29,100 nucleotides of DNA from Mesotaenium endlicherianum (lineage: Eukaryota; Streptophyta; Zygnematophyceae; Zygnematales; Mesotaeniaceae): the NCBI GenBank assembly GCA_009602735.1, contig WELA01005560.1, forward strand, positions 6,347-35,446, given 5' to 3'. Each line of letters opens with the position of its first letter. The stretch's first letter is position 1. The notes under the pieces were generated by a model. That model saw nothing but the letters and a program-made list of their open reading frames with translations. It made no database searches and was not told where the DNA came from. The translations under genes and the position numbers were made by a program. Shown here one piece after another: positions 1 to 10,407 of this stretch.

Positions 1-798
1 ATAAAAATATTAATTTAAGTCCTGACAGTGCCACATGGCGGTCTGCTGGACTGCCGTGCGAGCCACATGTGTGAGGCAAGGCGCAATCTGGTATCATGGT
101 CTTAGGCTTGGAATCAGGAGAAACAAAGCATACCAGTGAGTTCAAAGGGGAGACACTATGTAGATTACACAACTTTCAGGCTAAAAATGTCAGAAAAAGT
201 CAGGGGGGTGCCACTTGGCGTCTTGAGAGGTCACCACGAGTCACGCACACGAGTGAGAGAGTGCAATACCTCTACAAGGAGTATGGCTTAGAGCTAGAGG
301 TAGCTAAGGGTACCAGAAGGTTCAGGAACATAGTGGAGTCAGGTTCATGATGTAATCTGGTCAAAATTATAAGAGCACCACGAGTAAGCGACATGGCGCG
401 ACGAGGAGTTGCCACTCGTTCAAGAGGGCGAAGAATGAGTATTTTGGCGATTTGGCGAACTATTATGCCTTGGATCCAGCTTTGGAGTATGTGGAGTTGA
501 TGGAGGGAGTATGTCACAGCCCTTATGAAGATATTGACCTACTCCAAGACGAAGGAGTTGAAGAAAAGATGCATTTGTGTTAGGAGACGCCATGTGTGAA
601 GCCAATGTATGCGATGGAGCTTTTACTAAGTGGAGCAAGTTTGGAGTATTAAGTATTATCCTGTAGCCTGTTCAAGACCTGCAACTTGTATAATATATGT
701 GAATATGTGTTTTTCTAGCGTATAAGTGAGCTCGATTCCTCATATGACGTCACTTATGCTTAGTATGCGCCGAGGACGTCGCATCTTGAGGAGGGGGA
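1..798 (+). mobile_element. 3' end of a degenerate LTR retrotransposon, upstream of LTR copy 1
   Basis: Only the last ~40 bases are clearly diagnostic. The stretch at about 757-798 (gccgaggacgtcgcatcttg, then a purine tract gaggaggggga) nearly matches the pol end and polypurine tract of the better preserved copy at 1856-1888. This is the usual junction between a Ty3/gypsy pol end and its 3' LTR. The remaining ~750 bases have short broken frames and no recognisable domain. They could be eroded internal sequence or a different insertion. Strand is assigned from the polypurine tract. Confidence 0.5.
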
Positions 799-1400
799 TG
801 ATGTAAGGTTATGAAAGTGTAGTTTATTTCTTTATAGTATTTTATGTGCATAGAGTGTGATTTTAGAAGAACTTTGGCCTTTATTTCACGTCATTTGGAC
901 AAGTATTGAGATAGTTATGAATTTTGGAAGTTTTTAGTGAGTTTTTAATGTCACATATTCTATTTAGTGACTAGGACAGGTCCAGTGACGAAAATTTCGG
1001 TTGGAGTACAGGAAGTAGGACATTGAAACATGAGGGTTCCAGAAAGTACGTACAATTACGTAGAGTGCCAAAGTGATCGGGGAATTTCTAGAAACTCCGT
1101 GAGGAGTTAGTGGATTGTGTAGTAGAATATTCTAGAGTGTGATTGTGTGCGTGTGAGTGTGCTAGCTTGTCCAACTAGGCAAGGTCAAGTACATGGAAGG
1201 AGCCATAGGAGAAGGTTCTGGAGGTACCTTGCTAGAGAGGACACTTAGAGTTAAAGGATAAATGGGAAGCACAAGGAAGTAGAGGGGGCTTAGTCTAGTC
1301 TAACCTTCTTATCTTGTACACGACTTTTCTTAATAAAGTGAGTTCTTTTCCACTCCTCTCTCATGTAGCCCTCTAACTCTTGCAAGGGATGGCATACCAC
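799..1400 (+). repeat. LTR copy 1 (diverged, 3' boundary approximate)
   Basis: It starts TGATGTAAGG right after a polypurine tract. Blocks shared with the copy at 1889 lie at matching offsets: caagtattgagatagttatg (898) against a near-identical block at 2009, tagaatattctag (about 1125 against 2212), and ctagagaggac (about 1232 against 2351). An aataaag signal lies near 1332 and would suit the R region. The 3' edge is uncertain. A TG...CA end near ttgca at about 1379-1383 is possible. Confidence 0.55.
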
Positions 1401-1505
1401 CAGGCCACTCCACCTTGTGTATGCAACTAGGAAAGATCCTCGTGCACGCTTCCACTCGCGGGTGAGGGTGCGTGAGTGTGTATGGGCGCACTCCCCGCAC
1501 CCTTC

Positions 1506-1904
1506 CCCCTTTCAACAGGTCCATTTTTGGTGCTGAAGCAGGTGAATCCAGTGGCCTACAAGTTGGAACTTCCTTCACGTTGGGGTTTACATGATGTCAA
1601 TTATCTACGGCCATACGTTGATCCAAATAAAGGACATCCAGGACAACTACCTACACCACCACCACCGGTCGAGATCGATGATGTATTGGAGTATGAAGTG
1701 GAGGCGATTGTCGACGATCGACGAGTAAAACGAGGTTACCGACTTGTTCAAGATTATGTGGTCGAGTGGAAAGGCTACTATCCGGACAGCAACACTTGGG
1801 AGCCAAAGGCCAACTTGACTCATTGTAAGAGTAAGTTGAGACGTTATCTGCAGAATGCGTCGAGGACGTCGCATCTTGAAGAGGGGGATGATGTAAGGTC
1901 ATAG
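1506..1904 (+). pseudogene. Ty3/gypsy integrase C-terminus plus chromodomain (5'-truncated pol)
   Basis: This is the C-terminal tail of a chromovirus polyprotein. It opens with the integrase tail typical of Ty3/gypsy elements (GPFLVLKQVNPVAYKLELP, then a histidine-containing block ending YLRPYVD). A chromodomain follows: EVEAIVDDR, then YVVEWKGYYPDSNTWEP with the aromatic cage residues, and a final helix ending RRYLQ. In this family the chromodomain steers integration towards particular histone marks. The frame stays open to the stop at 1902-1904, so this piece is less decayed than its surroundings. Everything upstream in pol (protease, reverse transcriptase, RNase H, integrase core) is missing. 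The stop overlaps the start of the next LTR, as in intact elements. Confidence 0.85.
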
Positions 1905-2495
1905 GTTTATAAAGTGCAAATTTGAGTCCCTTGAAAGTTTATTTTGATTGCCTAGTAGAGTAGAGTGCATGTTTGTGGTCATTTTGATATAAAGTCCTTC
2001 AAATTTGGTCAAGTATTGAGAGAGTTATGGATTTCCGAAGTTTAATTAATTTTGAGATCGGTTGACGACTGTCTTTAATTTGCGGTGAGCGCGACCGTCG
2101 GATTGACCGACAGCGTCGAGCGGTCAAACCTTCACGTAAGTTCGGCTGACGCGGAGTGCCGACTAGGTCGATTTACCTACAACGTTCGATTTAGCCTAGC
2201 GCGCCTAAGATAGAATATTCTAGTAATGTCGATGCATGTATGTGGACATCAATTCAACCCGACATGTCAGATAAGGCTGATCAGGCATACTCTCAAATAT
2301 TGAAGAAGGGACGAATTGACAAACACTTAGGAAATTTTGTAGCTTCCTCCTAGAGAGGAGCTTTTAGGCAAAAAACTATAAATAGGCATAACTTCTTTGT
2401 TTCTTATCAGTTTTCACTTCTGTAAGTTTCTACGAGTTTGTAATGATGAGACCTTTCATCCTAGTCCATTTGTGAGCACTTTCTTGCTACTCAAA
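1889..2495 (+). repeat. LTR copy 2 of the chromovirus
   Basis: It starts TGATGTAAGG directly after the polypurine tract gaagaggggga (1878-1888) that follows the chromodomain. It is homologous in blocks to the copy at 799. It carries a TATAAATA box at 2377-2384, about 490 bases into the LTR, a plausible U3/R promoter position. Roughly 600 bases long. The 3' edge is estimated from the start of coding-like sequence at 2583. Confidence 0.6.
2377..2384 (+). promoter_or_regulatory. TATA box within LTR copy 2
   Basis: A perfect TATAAATA near the 3' part of the LTR, followed by a pyrimidine-rich stretch. It is positioned as expected for the retrotransposon's own promoter. LTR copy 1 has only a weak counterpart (ggataaatgg near 1256). 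Confidence 0.5.
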
Positions 2496-2582
2496 ATGCT
2501 GAGTAATTTTCATAAGCTTTCTTAGTGATATGTCGCTGCACTTTAGTGTGATTGCAACTAGTTCTTTTCCTCGTGAATCACT

Positions 2583-3347
2583 ATGCTTCCACTAGGGCAC
2601 TCTGCCCCTTTCAAAGATCTTGCTAGAAAAACACAATTCTATGAGCCCAGGATTGTGGCTGACAAGTTTTTGTTGTGCTTGGGCAAGGATACAGATCAAG
2701 AAGATAGCCCACACCTGTTGCAAAAACAAGAAATTGACTCGAACATCAACGAGGCTGTTGAGATAGCACGTAATGTCGAAGAAGCTAAAATCTGGTATGA
2801 AGAGGCTTCTAGGACGCTAATGGCGCCTGAGAGGAGAAAGAACCCTTTCCACCTAAGGCTACTAGCTCTAATTTCTCAGTATAAAAAAGAATGGGTCTCT
2901 TAACAAGTTCGCTAAGCATGCCAACAGTATTGAAAGAGCGGAAGATTGTTAGAACTGCAAAAAATCAGGACACCAGAAGAGAGATAGTCCTTACCCAGAT
3001 GTCAAGCTAGTAAGGCACAGGTATGTCCACGTTGCAGCAAAAAGGGGCACTTCGAAGTTGAGTGCTGGTCAAAAAATCCAAATTTGAAACCTCCATGGGC
3101 TAGTACTGTCACGCAAGAGGTGGATAAGGGCAAAAAGGAAGAGAATGATAACTCCGGTCGCCGGAACGGTAAGCAGAAGTATGAGGCTATGAGCGCAGAG
3201 CTTGCTGAGCTGAAAGATCAATTTGCAAAGCTAAACACACCAAATGTGTGTTATGATGCAAATACTGCAGAGAAAATCGTTTGTAAATGCGTAAAGGCAA
3301 TATCCGAGAGGGTAAAAGCCACACCTATCAATGAGCGAGCAGATTAA
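2583..3347 (+). pseudogene. Degenerate retrotransposon gag with two CCHC zinc knuckles
   Basis: The open piece at 2583-2903 resembles the end of a gag capsid region (helical, with NEAVEIARNVEEAKIWYEEA). It is followed by two zinc knuckles. The first, near 2947-2990, reads C-x2-C-x4-H but contains an in-frame TAG and has lost its last cysteine. The second, at about 3024-3065, is perfect: CPRCSKKGHFEVEC (CX2CX4HX4C). A lysine-rich and then helical segment follows to 3347. The pieces lie in different frames, so gag is broken. It sits just downstream of LTR copy 2, as expected for the next element, but membership of the same family is not proven. Confidence 0.65.
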
Positions 3348-3642
3348 GATTATCTAGTCTTAAGGAATGCTGGAAAGCTTCCTCAGACCTTTTGAATCAC
3401 CCTTGACGAGGACAAGATTGCTCAGCTGCGCCAAACCAAGCCTGAAATGCACAAATCAGTCGACTTCTTGCAAGAGAAGTTGAAAGCATTGGTGGAAAAT
3501 CGGATGCAGTACATAAAGTTGTTCTAGCTTGCTGATTTGGCTTTACTTTTCCTCTTACAGCTGAAGAAGCTGAGAAACAGCTACATGTAACTGAGGAAGG
3601 TGCAGATAGCACCTCACTACCAACCAACTTCAGCACTGTCAA
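3348..3642 (+). pseudogene. Gag-protease linker remnant
   Basis: In one frame the sequence reads as a charged helical segment (TLDEDKIAQLRQTKPEMHKS and onward), interrupted by stop codons. It joins the zinc-knuckle block to the protease remnant, so the gag-pro order is retained. No enzymatic motif is visible. Confidence 0.35.
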
Positions 3643-3903
3643 GTGAACAAGGAGGGAGTTCTGAAGTTCAACAACTGGGTTGCCCTTGATATCCTATTGG
3701 ACACGGGAGAACACCCAATCATCCAAAGAAAAAGAGTTGGAAAAGTTCCGGAGTTGACTAAAAGGGATCTGAAAGAGAGCCCTTTCCAATTGAGAACTGT
3801 ATCAGGACAAGTCACAAAGTCTTGCGGTCTTACTCGTAAGCCTGTCAGAATCACAGTGAAGTTAGGGAAACGTGAAGAAGCTTGCTATTATTCCTATTAT
3901 TGA
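3643..3903 (+). pseudogene. Retropepsin-like protease remnant
   Basis: The open piece contains LLDTGEHPII, matching the retroviral-type aspartic protease signature (hydrophobic-hydrophobic-D-[ST]-G). A second beta-rich half follows (QLRTVSGQVTKSCGLTRKPV). It lies directly downstream of the gag remnant, as in Ty3/gypsy elements. The frame then runs into TTATTGCTATTATT low-complexity sequence and stops at 3901-3903, so reverse transcriptase is absent. Retropepsins act as homodimers that cleave the gag-pol polyprotein. This copy is unlikely to be functional. Confidence 0.6.
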
Positions 3904-3992
3904 CTTCTTGCTACTATTGCTATTATTGCTCTTATTCCTCATACGGCTGTTATTATTGCTATTATGGCTATAGTTTTTTGCTGCTATTATCT
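3880..3992. repeat. TTATTGCTATTATT low-complexity tract
   Basis: Degenerate repetition of ttattgctattatt-type units at the point where the protease remnant ends. It probably marks a slippage or breakage point that replaced the rest of pol. Confidence 0.7.
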
Positions 3993-5760
3993 TGTCGTGC
4001 CTAACATTGTCGGTCCCCCTGGCACGTGTATGGCTTTCCAACACGTGTGCCATCGACCTGGTCGAGGTGTCGGTGACTCCACTCACGTGTGGGCGTTGCC
4101 ATCGTCAACTGGTTGGTGCAGCTCTGCACGCGTCGGTGGCCCTGGTCGATTGCCCTTTGCACGTGTGTCGGTACGTTCTTGCTGTGAGGTTGGACCATTT
4201 TTGGTCTTCCTGCACTTAAGCAGTAGTAAGAAGGTGTCCATGAGGTGCCTCCGTTCTTAGCAGATTCATTCCCATGGCTCCCTTACAAGACTTGGCAAAT
4301 TTGCAAAAAAATTTACCATCTTTCTTTTTCCCTTACAGTAGGACAGAAGCGTCTTACTTCCAAACAGGCTTTTGCCCAAGTTGAGGATTTACAGAGTGAA
4401 CAAATTTGTAGTTAGCAGAAATCACGTCTAAGCAATTAAACAGGCAATGCCAGATTCAAAGAAAATCGCCTTCCAAGGCTTTCGCTTAACTTTCACAAAG
4501 TCATAGCTTACAAAACTCTAAAACTAAGCATCTATGCTAGCCTGGTTTGAGCTCTTTGCTCAATACCGCGCCTTAGCAGTTGTTACTGCTTGGCTGGGCT
4601 CACTCAGTTCTTCACTAAGAGCTTAACCTATTAATACTACTCTTGCTATCAGCAATTCGACAATTGAGGCTTCTGAGAACTTAGAAACTAACACAGCACT
4701 CACCGTTTTATGCGTTCTCGCAAACCTGTGGTGTGTGATTTGAATCGTGTGCTAGAACTTTTAGCAGATTCTATTTTGTAAGCTCTCGCTTCTGGCTATC
4801 ATAGATTCTCCCTTGGAAACTCCTTACTCCTAACTATTCTATGATACACAAAGAGGAAAATCCTCAAGCGTCGGCTGGAGCGTGCCCCCTAGGCTCATCT
4901 ATGGTTTTGGGAACTCCTCCTTCTTGGCGCCCTTCTCTGTCTCTCTTGCGCTCCTTCTCCTTTACTGGCAAATGTGGGTGGCAAGAACGAGGCGGGTGCG
5001 TGCAACCCTCGTGCCTTATCCAGGCACCCTGCATGCCAGATTCTCTCCCTCGAGAGTTTCCAGACTGCGTGTCTTTCCATTCAACCATGCATGCAACCTC
5101 AAGCTTATCGCACGACTGTCTTAGCACGTCAATTAGCATGCAAGACTGCGTGACGTTGGCGACCCACGCCCTTGGGCTGGTTGCTTAAGTCGTGTCAGTC
5201 TCGGCCCGAGTCCAGCGACTGAGAGCGTCGTCCAGTCAGCGCTTGGGCTCCTTGTGACGCTTGCATGTCTGCTACAAGGTCAACTTCACGGCTGACTGGG
5301 CGTCTTCACATGGTCACTTAATCATGCCAACTTCTCAGCCGAGCTGTTCTGTCTTGCGACCTTGGCTTGGTCAGCTATCCAGTTGACGGGGCCGTTAAAC
5401 CCTGCTTCACCCCTGGGGGTCTAGATCACTTCATCAACGTGCATGTATCTTGTGCCAAGTCTAACCTGTTAGAGGTCAACTAATGGACCTGTGGTCAGCG
5501 TGGACTACCGTACTTGGGCGGTTGTAACTTGCGTTACGCGTGCGGTACCGTCAAATTAATAGTAGTCGCGACATTGGTATCAAGTTTCACTTAAAAATAA
5601 CTTTGTGTTCCGATCACAAGGTGATGTCTCTTATAAAGAATAAGTAAAAAGTAATAGAATACGATTAATGACGTGAATCATGGCTTGAGCTGGGGTTGAA
5701 CTGTAAAAAAAATATGAAGTTTCTGAACCGAGTGTCGGTCGCAGAGTTGTAAGAGCAAGA
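3993..5760. other. Unassigned, probably repeat-derived sequence
   Basis: No frame gives a recognisable protein. The first 200 bases hold four CACGTG palindromes. The middle (about 4260-4860) is AT-rich. About 4880-5560 has repeated short words (gtccag, gcgtcgtcc, cttgggct) and looks like LTR or satellite-type sequence rather than a gene. The 115-codon open frame at 4841-5188 has no family resemblance. Confidence 0.4.
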
Positions 5761-8373
5761 TCATGACACCCGCCAATGTACGCGGCACGCTCTGAGATGT
5801 TGCTGGGACATGGGCTGGAACACGATCCACACTTTTCTTCCTTTTCAATGTTCTGCTTTATCAGGCTGGGGGCAACGTTACCCTTTTGGAGCGGCGTCGA
5901 TCCCGACTCTACGCCAGGCGTTCACTAAGTCTTCAAGGACGGTCGATTGCTACGATCGAATACCTATCGACGGCAGTGTCGCTTCTTGTCACCTGGAAGT
6001 TTGAACGTCTGCGTTTGCTCCAAACTACAGTGTGGGAGGGAATCGTCCCCTCCACTAGCCAGCTGCTGTTACATATCCATCCACCCATGAAGCCCATCAT
6101 GTGCGGATTATGCTGGTTAACCTGGAACGCTGCAAGAAGTGAATTTATCGTATCAAACGGCCATTTGTTGCAACCTGGCATGCATGCTTCACACTCAGTG
6201 TATTCGCAATAAGTTGCTAATTTGACCAGAAGTGCTGGGCTCAGCATATGATAGTGGATGTCTCTGTAGTATAGAGGCAGAGGCTTTCTGAAGGCAAGGT
6301 AGTTAAGGTTCCTTGGGAACAATTATATAGGTGTCAAAGTCACTGATGCTCTATTGTGTATCAAATTGGTTGCTTTATAATTCTTGAAGTCTATTTGTAG
6401 CTCTAGGTTCTCAAGGAATTGGAAGGGCAAACTTTTAATGGCGAAGCAAACAGGTGGCATACAAGACAACGGATTTCACAACATTTTGAACAGCTCAACA
6501 ACAGTATGTAGCAATTAATTCCTGCAGTTCTGCCAGCTGTTGGTCGCGGTTTGCTGGTAGATTGCACTCAGGGACTTCCTTCCGAGGTCCTCACTAATTG
6601 GCCATCTGTGTCACCCATGCTGGACCTTCGTCCTTTCAGTGCCTGACATCACCTGATTAAGCTCGCGTATGGATCTGCAATACACTTATTTCACTCATAG
6701 TCAATCCTCATGTTCTACACAGGGTCATGTTCCTGCTGTATTGTTCATTTGTCACGAGTGTACTGATAAGCAAGCACGTGGTTTCTGCGTTGCAACCTCG
6801 AATAGCAAGTATGGTAGCCGGGACAGACCTGAAATAGGGATGAGGTCTATGCTGCAGAGTTATGGTGGGGAATCATATGTTGATGCATGTTGACTGGGGA
6901 CTTCTGATTAGCCTTCTACAATCTTTCTGAATTTGTCGAGATGTCCTGCAAACTACCATATGATTGAGTCTACAGAATGCTCATTCACGCTCGTGAGCTT
7001 TAGTAATTGTACAGTCTTACAGTGAAGTACATGGCCAAATATTCATGCAGTACACGCAACGGAATGAGCATCTATGTAGAATAGCGAATTATCAAATTGA
7101 TTACTTGACTGCAAGAAATACACTTTCCTTGATGTATCTGGCAGCCTGAATTCTTCAAGTTTACATATGTGCAGGTTCTTGTAGATCCAGTTGCCTTCGC
7201 TGAAGGTTGGAAACAGAAAGTCCAGGTACATCTTCAAACTGAGTCATCATGACTGGCAGTCTCCTTAGTGATCTCACCTGCCATAAGCAGTAATGCATGA
7301 TCAAGTTGTTACCATTTGGACCTGCAGCGTACTTAAGCAGGCCCACCTGGAGAAAGGGAGAAAGTACAGTTGCGCTCCACTAGCACGCTTTGTGCACTCT
7401 TCCTACTGGTTGAAATTCGTGCGGTGTATCTCAAAGGACTTTGTGTATGCTGCATTAACTTATGGTGCGACACTTATACCTGCAGCTTTAGGTGTGTATG
7501 TTCCAAGGGGTCTTAAAAATCCTCTAGTGCCTATTTTCTTAGTACCATCTGCAGACAATTTGCAGACATAATTTGTGCAGTTCAAGGGTAAGGGTGTACC
7601 AGCTAGAGTGTGTGTGGCCAACCTCCGTATAAGAAGGAACTTTTGATAGCTTGTAGAGGGTTGCAGGTTCCCCCTTATATCATATGGACCAACTTTCTGA
7701 TATGCCTCATAGTCCTATCTCTACCAGACCAGGATCGATATCTGCGTATTTAAGCTTCAGCAAGTAGTATGGAGTTGGTTCACCTGTTTCTCCTATGCTT
7801 CACCCTCTGAAGACATGAGTTGTCTTGTATCTGTCTGATTTTGCTTGAAAGTACAGCTGGTCTTTGTTTCATGCACCTGCTTCATTTGAAGCTGCATCCT
7901 TTTGAGCATGGGTATGCCCTTAGCACAGTTGTTTGTCAATCCATGACGTTGACCAGGGAAGGTGACGTGTCTTTTGTCAGTAATAACACAGACTTTATAG
8001 GAGCTGTTTGAGTCAGCTTTGTGGCCAAGGTAGTTTGTGCCCTGTGACAATGCGTTTGAGGAACAATTGCATATATGGAGACTTTTGTATCGTGAATTTA
8101 GTGCTGAACACTGTGCGGTTTTGGTGCGGAAGTCAGACGACATGATTATGATGACTGCTGGTGTGGCATGTAAGCCTGCACCGATTCCAAGTACTTGGTG
8201 ATGGTGGTAATAGTTGCATGACAGGTGCGCGCACACTGCTCGCCATCGGGTAGATAATGTTCGAAGACTTGCCTGTGCTCCTTCGTCAAGGCTTCTAGTT
8301 GAAGAACTCAAGTCTTAGGCTGAGTGTCTGCACAGTGTGCGAAGCTTATGTGTTGCATGTCATGTGTTTGCAG
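5761..8373. other. Gene-poor stretch upstream of the DUF789 gene
   Basis: It should contain the first exon(s), 5' UTR and promoter of the plus-strand gene that follows, because the first recognised exon at 8374 begins right after an intron acceptor. I could not identify them. Weak coding-like segments occur on the minus strand near 7043-7560 (separate entry). The 129-codon minus frame at 5933-6322 shows no recognisable motif. Confidence 0.4.
7043..7346 (-). pseudogene. Possible exon remnants of an unidentified minus-strand gene
   Basis: On the minus strand a pyrimidine tract and CAG precede a 69-base open segment (7346 down to 7278) encoding KYAAGPNGNNLIMHYCLW, and GTGAGA follows it as a donor. 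A second open segment (about 7217 down to 7043) encodes a polar stretch starting SEGNWIYKNLH after another CAG. The second segment's frame does not match the phase of the first, so they do not splice simply together. Further coding-like but stop-broken sequence lies upstream at 7440-7790. I do not recognise a family. This could be a decayed gene or chance. Confidence 0.2.
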
Positions 8374-10407
8374 GAGAAAGAAGGCATACCAGTTGAGCAG
8401 CAGAGATTAACCTTTCCCTGGCGCTCAGGGGAGGGCTTTGGAGGTCAGTCCCCCCCCTGTGCACGCTGGGAAGGCGAGGACGAGCTCCTGCAAGATCTCA
8501 GAAGCTGGCAAGCCATCCTGAGAACCGACGAGCACGCCATAGCCAAGCTTCACCATCCTAGGGTATGTCAGCATTTCGTGCTGCGGCCATGGTCTGGGCC
8601 TGTGGGCTAGCTGAGTATGTAGCGCGGAGATTGCATCGAGTGCTTGAGCTCTGTGTTCTATGACATATCAACTCTGTCTCCTGAAATCTGTAGACATAGC
8701 TGTGATACGTTTCAGTTTGTCTGACAAGTGGCGGTGTGGGCGTATGTGCAGGTGGTGCCAGAGAAGGAGCAGACAGATGTGCGTATCCGTTGCGACAGGG
8801 CCCACCAACTCCGCGGCATTGGAGGTGTGCCCTCTGTGCCGACGCCGCTGCGTTGCATCACTGCCTGCTCCTTTCCTCCTCTCGGTCGACGGTTATGGTT
8901 TAGGGCCAATAGCGCTGCATGGCCCCTGTCTGTGGGTCTTGTCTTTCTCTCTTCACCGTCAAGATCCTGGGGATCGGAGGCGGTGTGATGTGCCCTCGTG
9001 GCACGCTGGCAGTGTCTCACCTGGTGGTTGCATCCTCCCTTGTGGTGCGTGCAGTTCCTTGCAACGTCTATTACTTGGCGTATGATCGCTGGACAGCCAA
9101 GTGGCACTTCGCTCTTCCCGAAGGCCGGAAGGGTACAGACCCTGCTGACGTAGCCAGCAGCACCGGCAAACTCCACATCCCGGTAAGCAATTCTGAGCGC
9201 ACGATGCTTCATCCACGTTGGCCCAGCGACTGCTCTGCTCCAGCCTGACAGGAGGACCAGTACATGCAAGTCGTGGTTGAACCTCCTTGCATGTAGTCAA
9301 GTAGGTACACATGCAGGTGTTGTGTTGCACCTATCTCTGTCTCATGTTAGCATGCTGTCATCACGCCCTGAACGGTAATAGAGTGAAGGTGAAGCAGGAG
9401 CTGAAGCCTGCCTGCTCGCTGTGATCCTCCCCTGACGCTGCAGATAGACAGCAAGTTTCGGGGGGAGGAGTATCACATAGACCTGTATGGTCGCATCAAT
9501 GGCTGCAACCTGCCACTGCCGTTCGAGTTCAAGATGAGCGGGCGTGAGGTCTGCACCCAGCTGTCAGCTCAACATCAGATGGTATGTGCCCATGACACCC
9601 GCAATTGGTAGATAGTGCATGACGCTCTTCCTCGCTGTGCCGTACGCTCCTCCGCTCTCATGCAATGCTTTTGGTGGTGCCTGGTTGCCCGCATCGGAGA
9701 GTGCATCTGCAGCTCTGGGGGCCGAGAGGCCGTGGAAATTACCGTGGGACTGGGAGTTGGTTACGGACGGATCTTGTACTTTGGGGCTGGGTTGTACCTG
9801 GACAGGTGGAGTATAGAAAGGGGCACCAGACGAGACACTGCAGCAGCAGCGCCAATAACAGCGAGGCGAGCTGCCCATCACTACTGGACGGGTTCTTGCC
9901 GCCTGTCGCGCCAGCTGGCAGTCCGAAGGGCCTGTCACCTTTGGCGAGGCCAGACGACATCTGCATACCTTGTAACAAGGTCAGCCACAGCTGCTCGCCG
10001 CAGACCTCCACCTGCTCATGTGATAGACTTCCACCATGATTCTCCTTCCCCCGCTTTACGGGAGACGTATACACACCCTGCCAGGAAAGGGAAGGGGGGG
10101 GGGGGGGTGGTCCTGCACTGGACCGTTTAACATTGTGAATAATCTGAGAGTCTAAAACGCACGTGGATCCATTGGACAGAAGAAAGGGAGCACCTTAGAC
10201 AGTGGGGGGTCGTTATCTGTCCCACTGGCTCCCCGAGTAGCCAGGTAGGTAGGGACAGATACATGTGTGCACGATTAGGGGAGGAGTGGAGGGTAGCTAT
10301 TGTCGTTTCTGGTTGTTGACAGGACTTGCACCTGTGGCTCTGTGGTCCGTCCAGGGCCTCAACTTCACAGCTGTCATCAACAGCGAAGAAGCGCAGTCCC
10401 AGCTGAG
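8374..10407 (+). CDS. 5' exons of the DUF789 gene: ubiquitin-like fragment and unrecognised module
   Basis: Six short exons (8374-8562, 8752-8824, 9055-9182, 9444-9581, 9806-9979, 10355-10407) encode about 251 residues. The first starts EKEGIPVEQQRLTF, which matches ubiquitin residues 32-45 at 10 of 14 positions, then departs from ubiquitin. Exons 2-4 encode a compact, cysteine- and aromatic-containing module (VYYLAYDRWTAKWHFALPEG, then GEEYHIDLYGRINGCNLPLP) that reads as a folded domain, but I cannot assign it. Exon 5 is polar and serine-rich. Exon 6 is 53 bases. The intron phases at the junctions (0, 1, 0, 0, 0, 2) fit, and exon 6 joins the large exon as AG|G. Alternative donors exist, for example GAG|GTCAGT at 8441-8444. 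Exon edges are inferred from consensus only. Confidence 0.55.

Noticed and set aside
4841..5188. 115-codon plus-strand frame and its minus-strand counterpart
   Set aside because: Ser/Pro/Cys-rich composition without motif, in a stretch of repeated short words. Probably chance.
5933..6322. 129-codon minus-strand frame
   Set aside because: Some cysteines (CEYTECEACMPGC) suggested a zinc-binding site, but the spacing fits no family I know and there is no gene context.
7793..8311. 172-codon minus-strand open frame
   Set aside because: No recognisable motif or splice support. The region sits where the 5' part of the plus-strand gene is expected. Kept only as part of the weak minus-strand observation.
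8712..9330. Minus-strand frames of 185 and 123 codons
   Set aside because: They are antisense to the plus-strand exons at 8752-9182, which have phase-consistent splice sites, and they show no domain.
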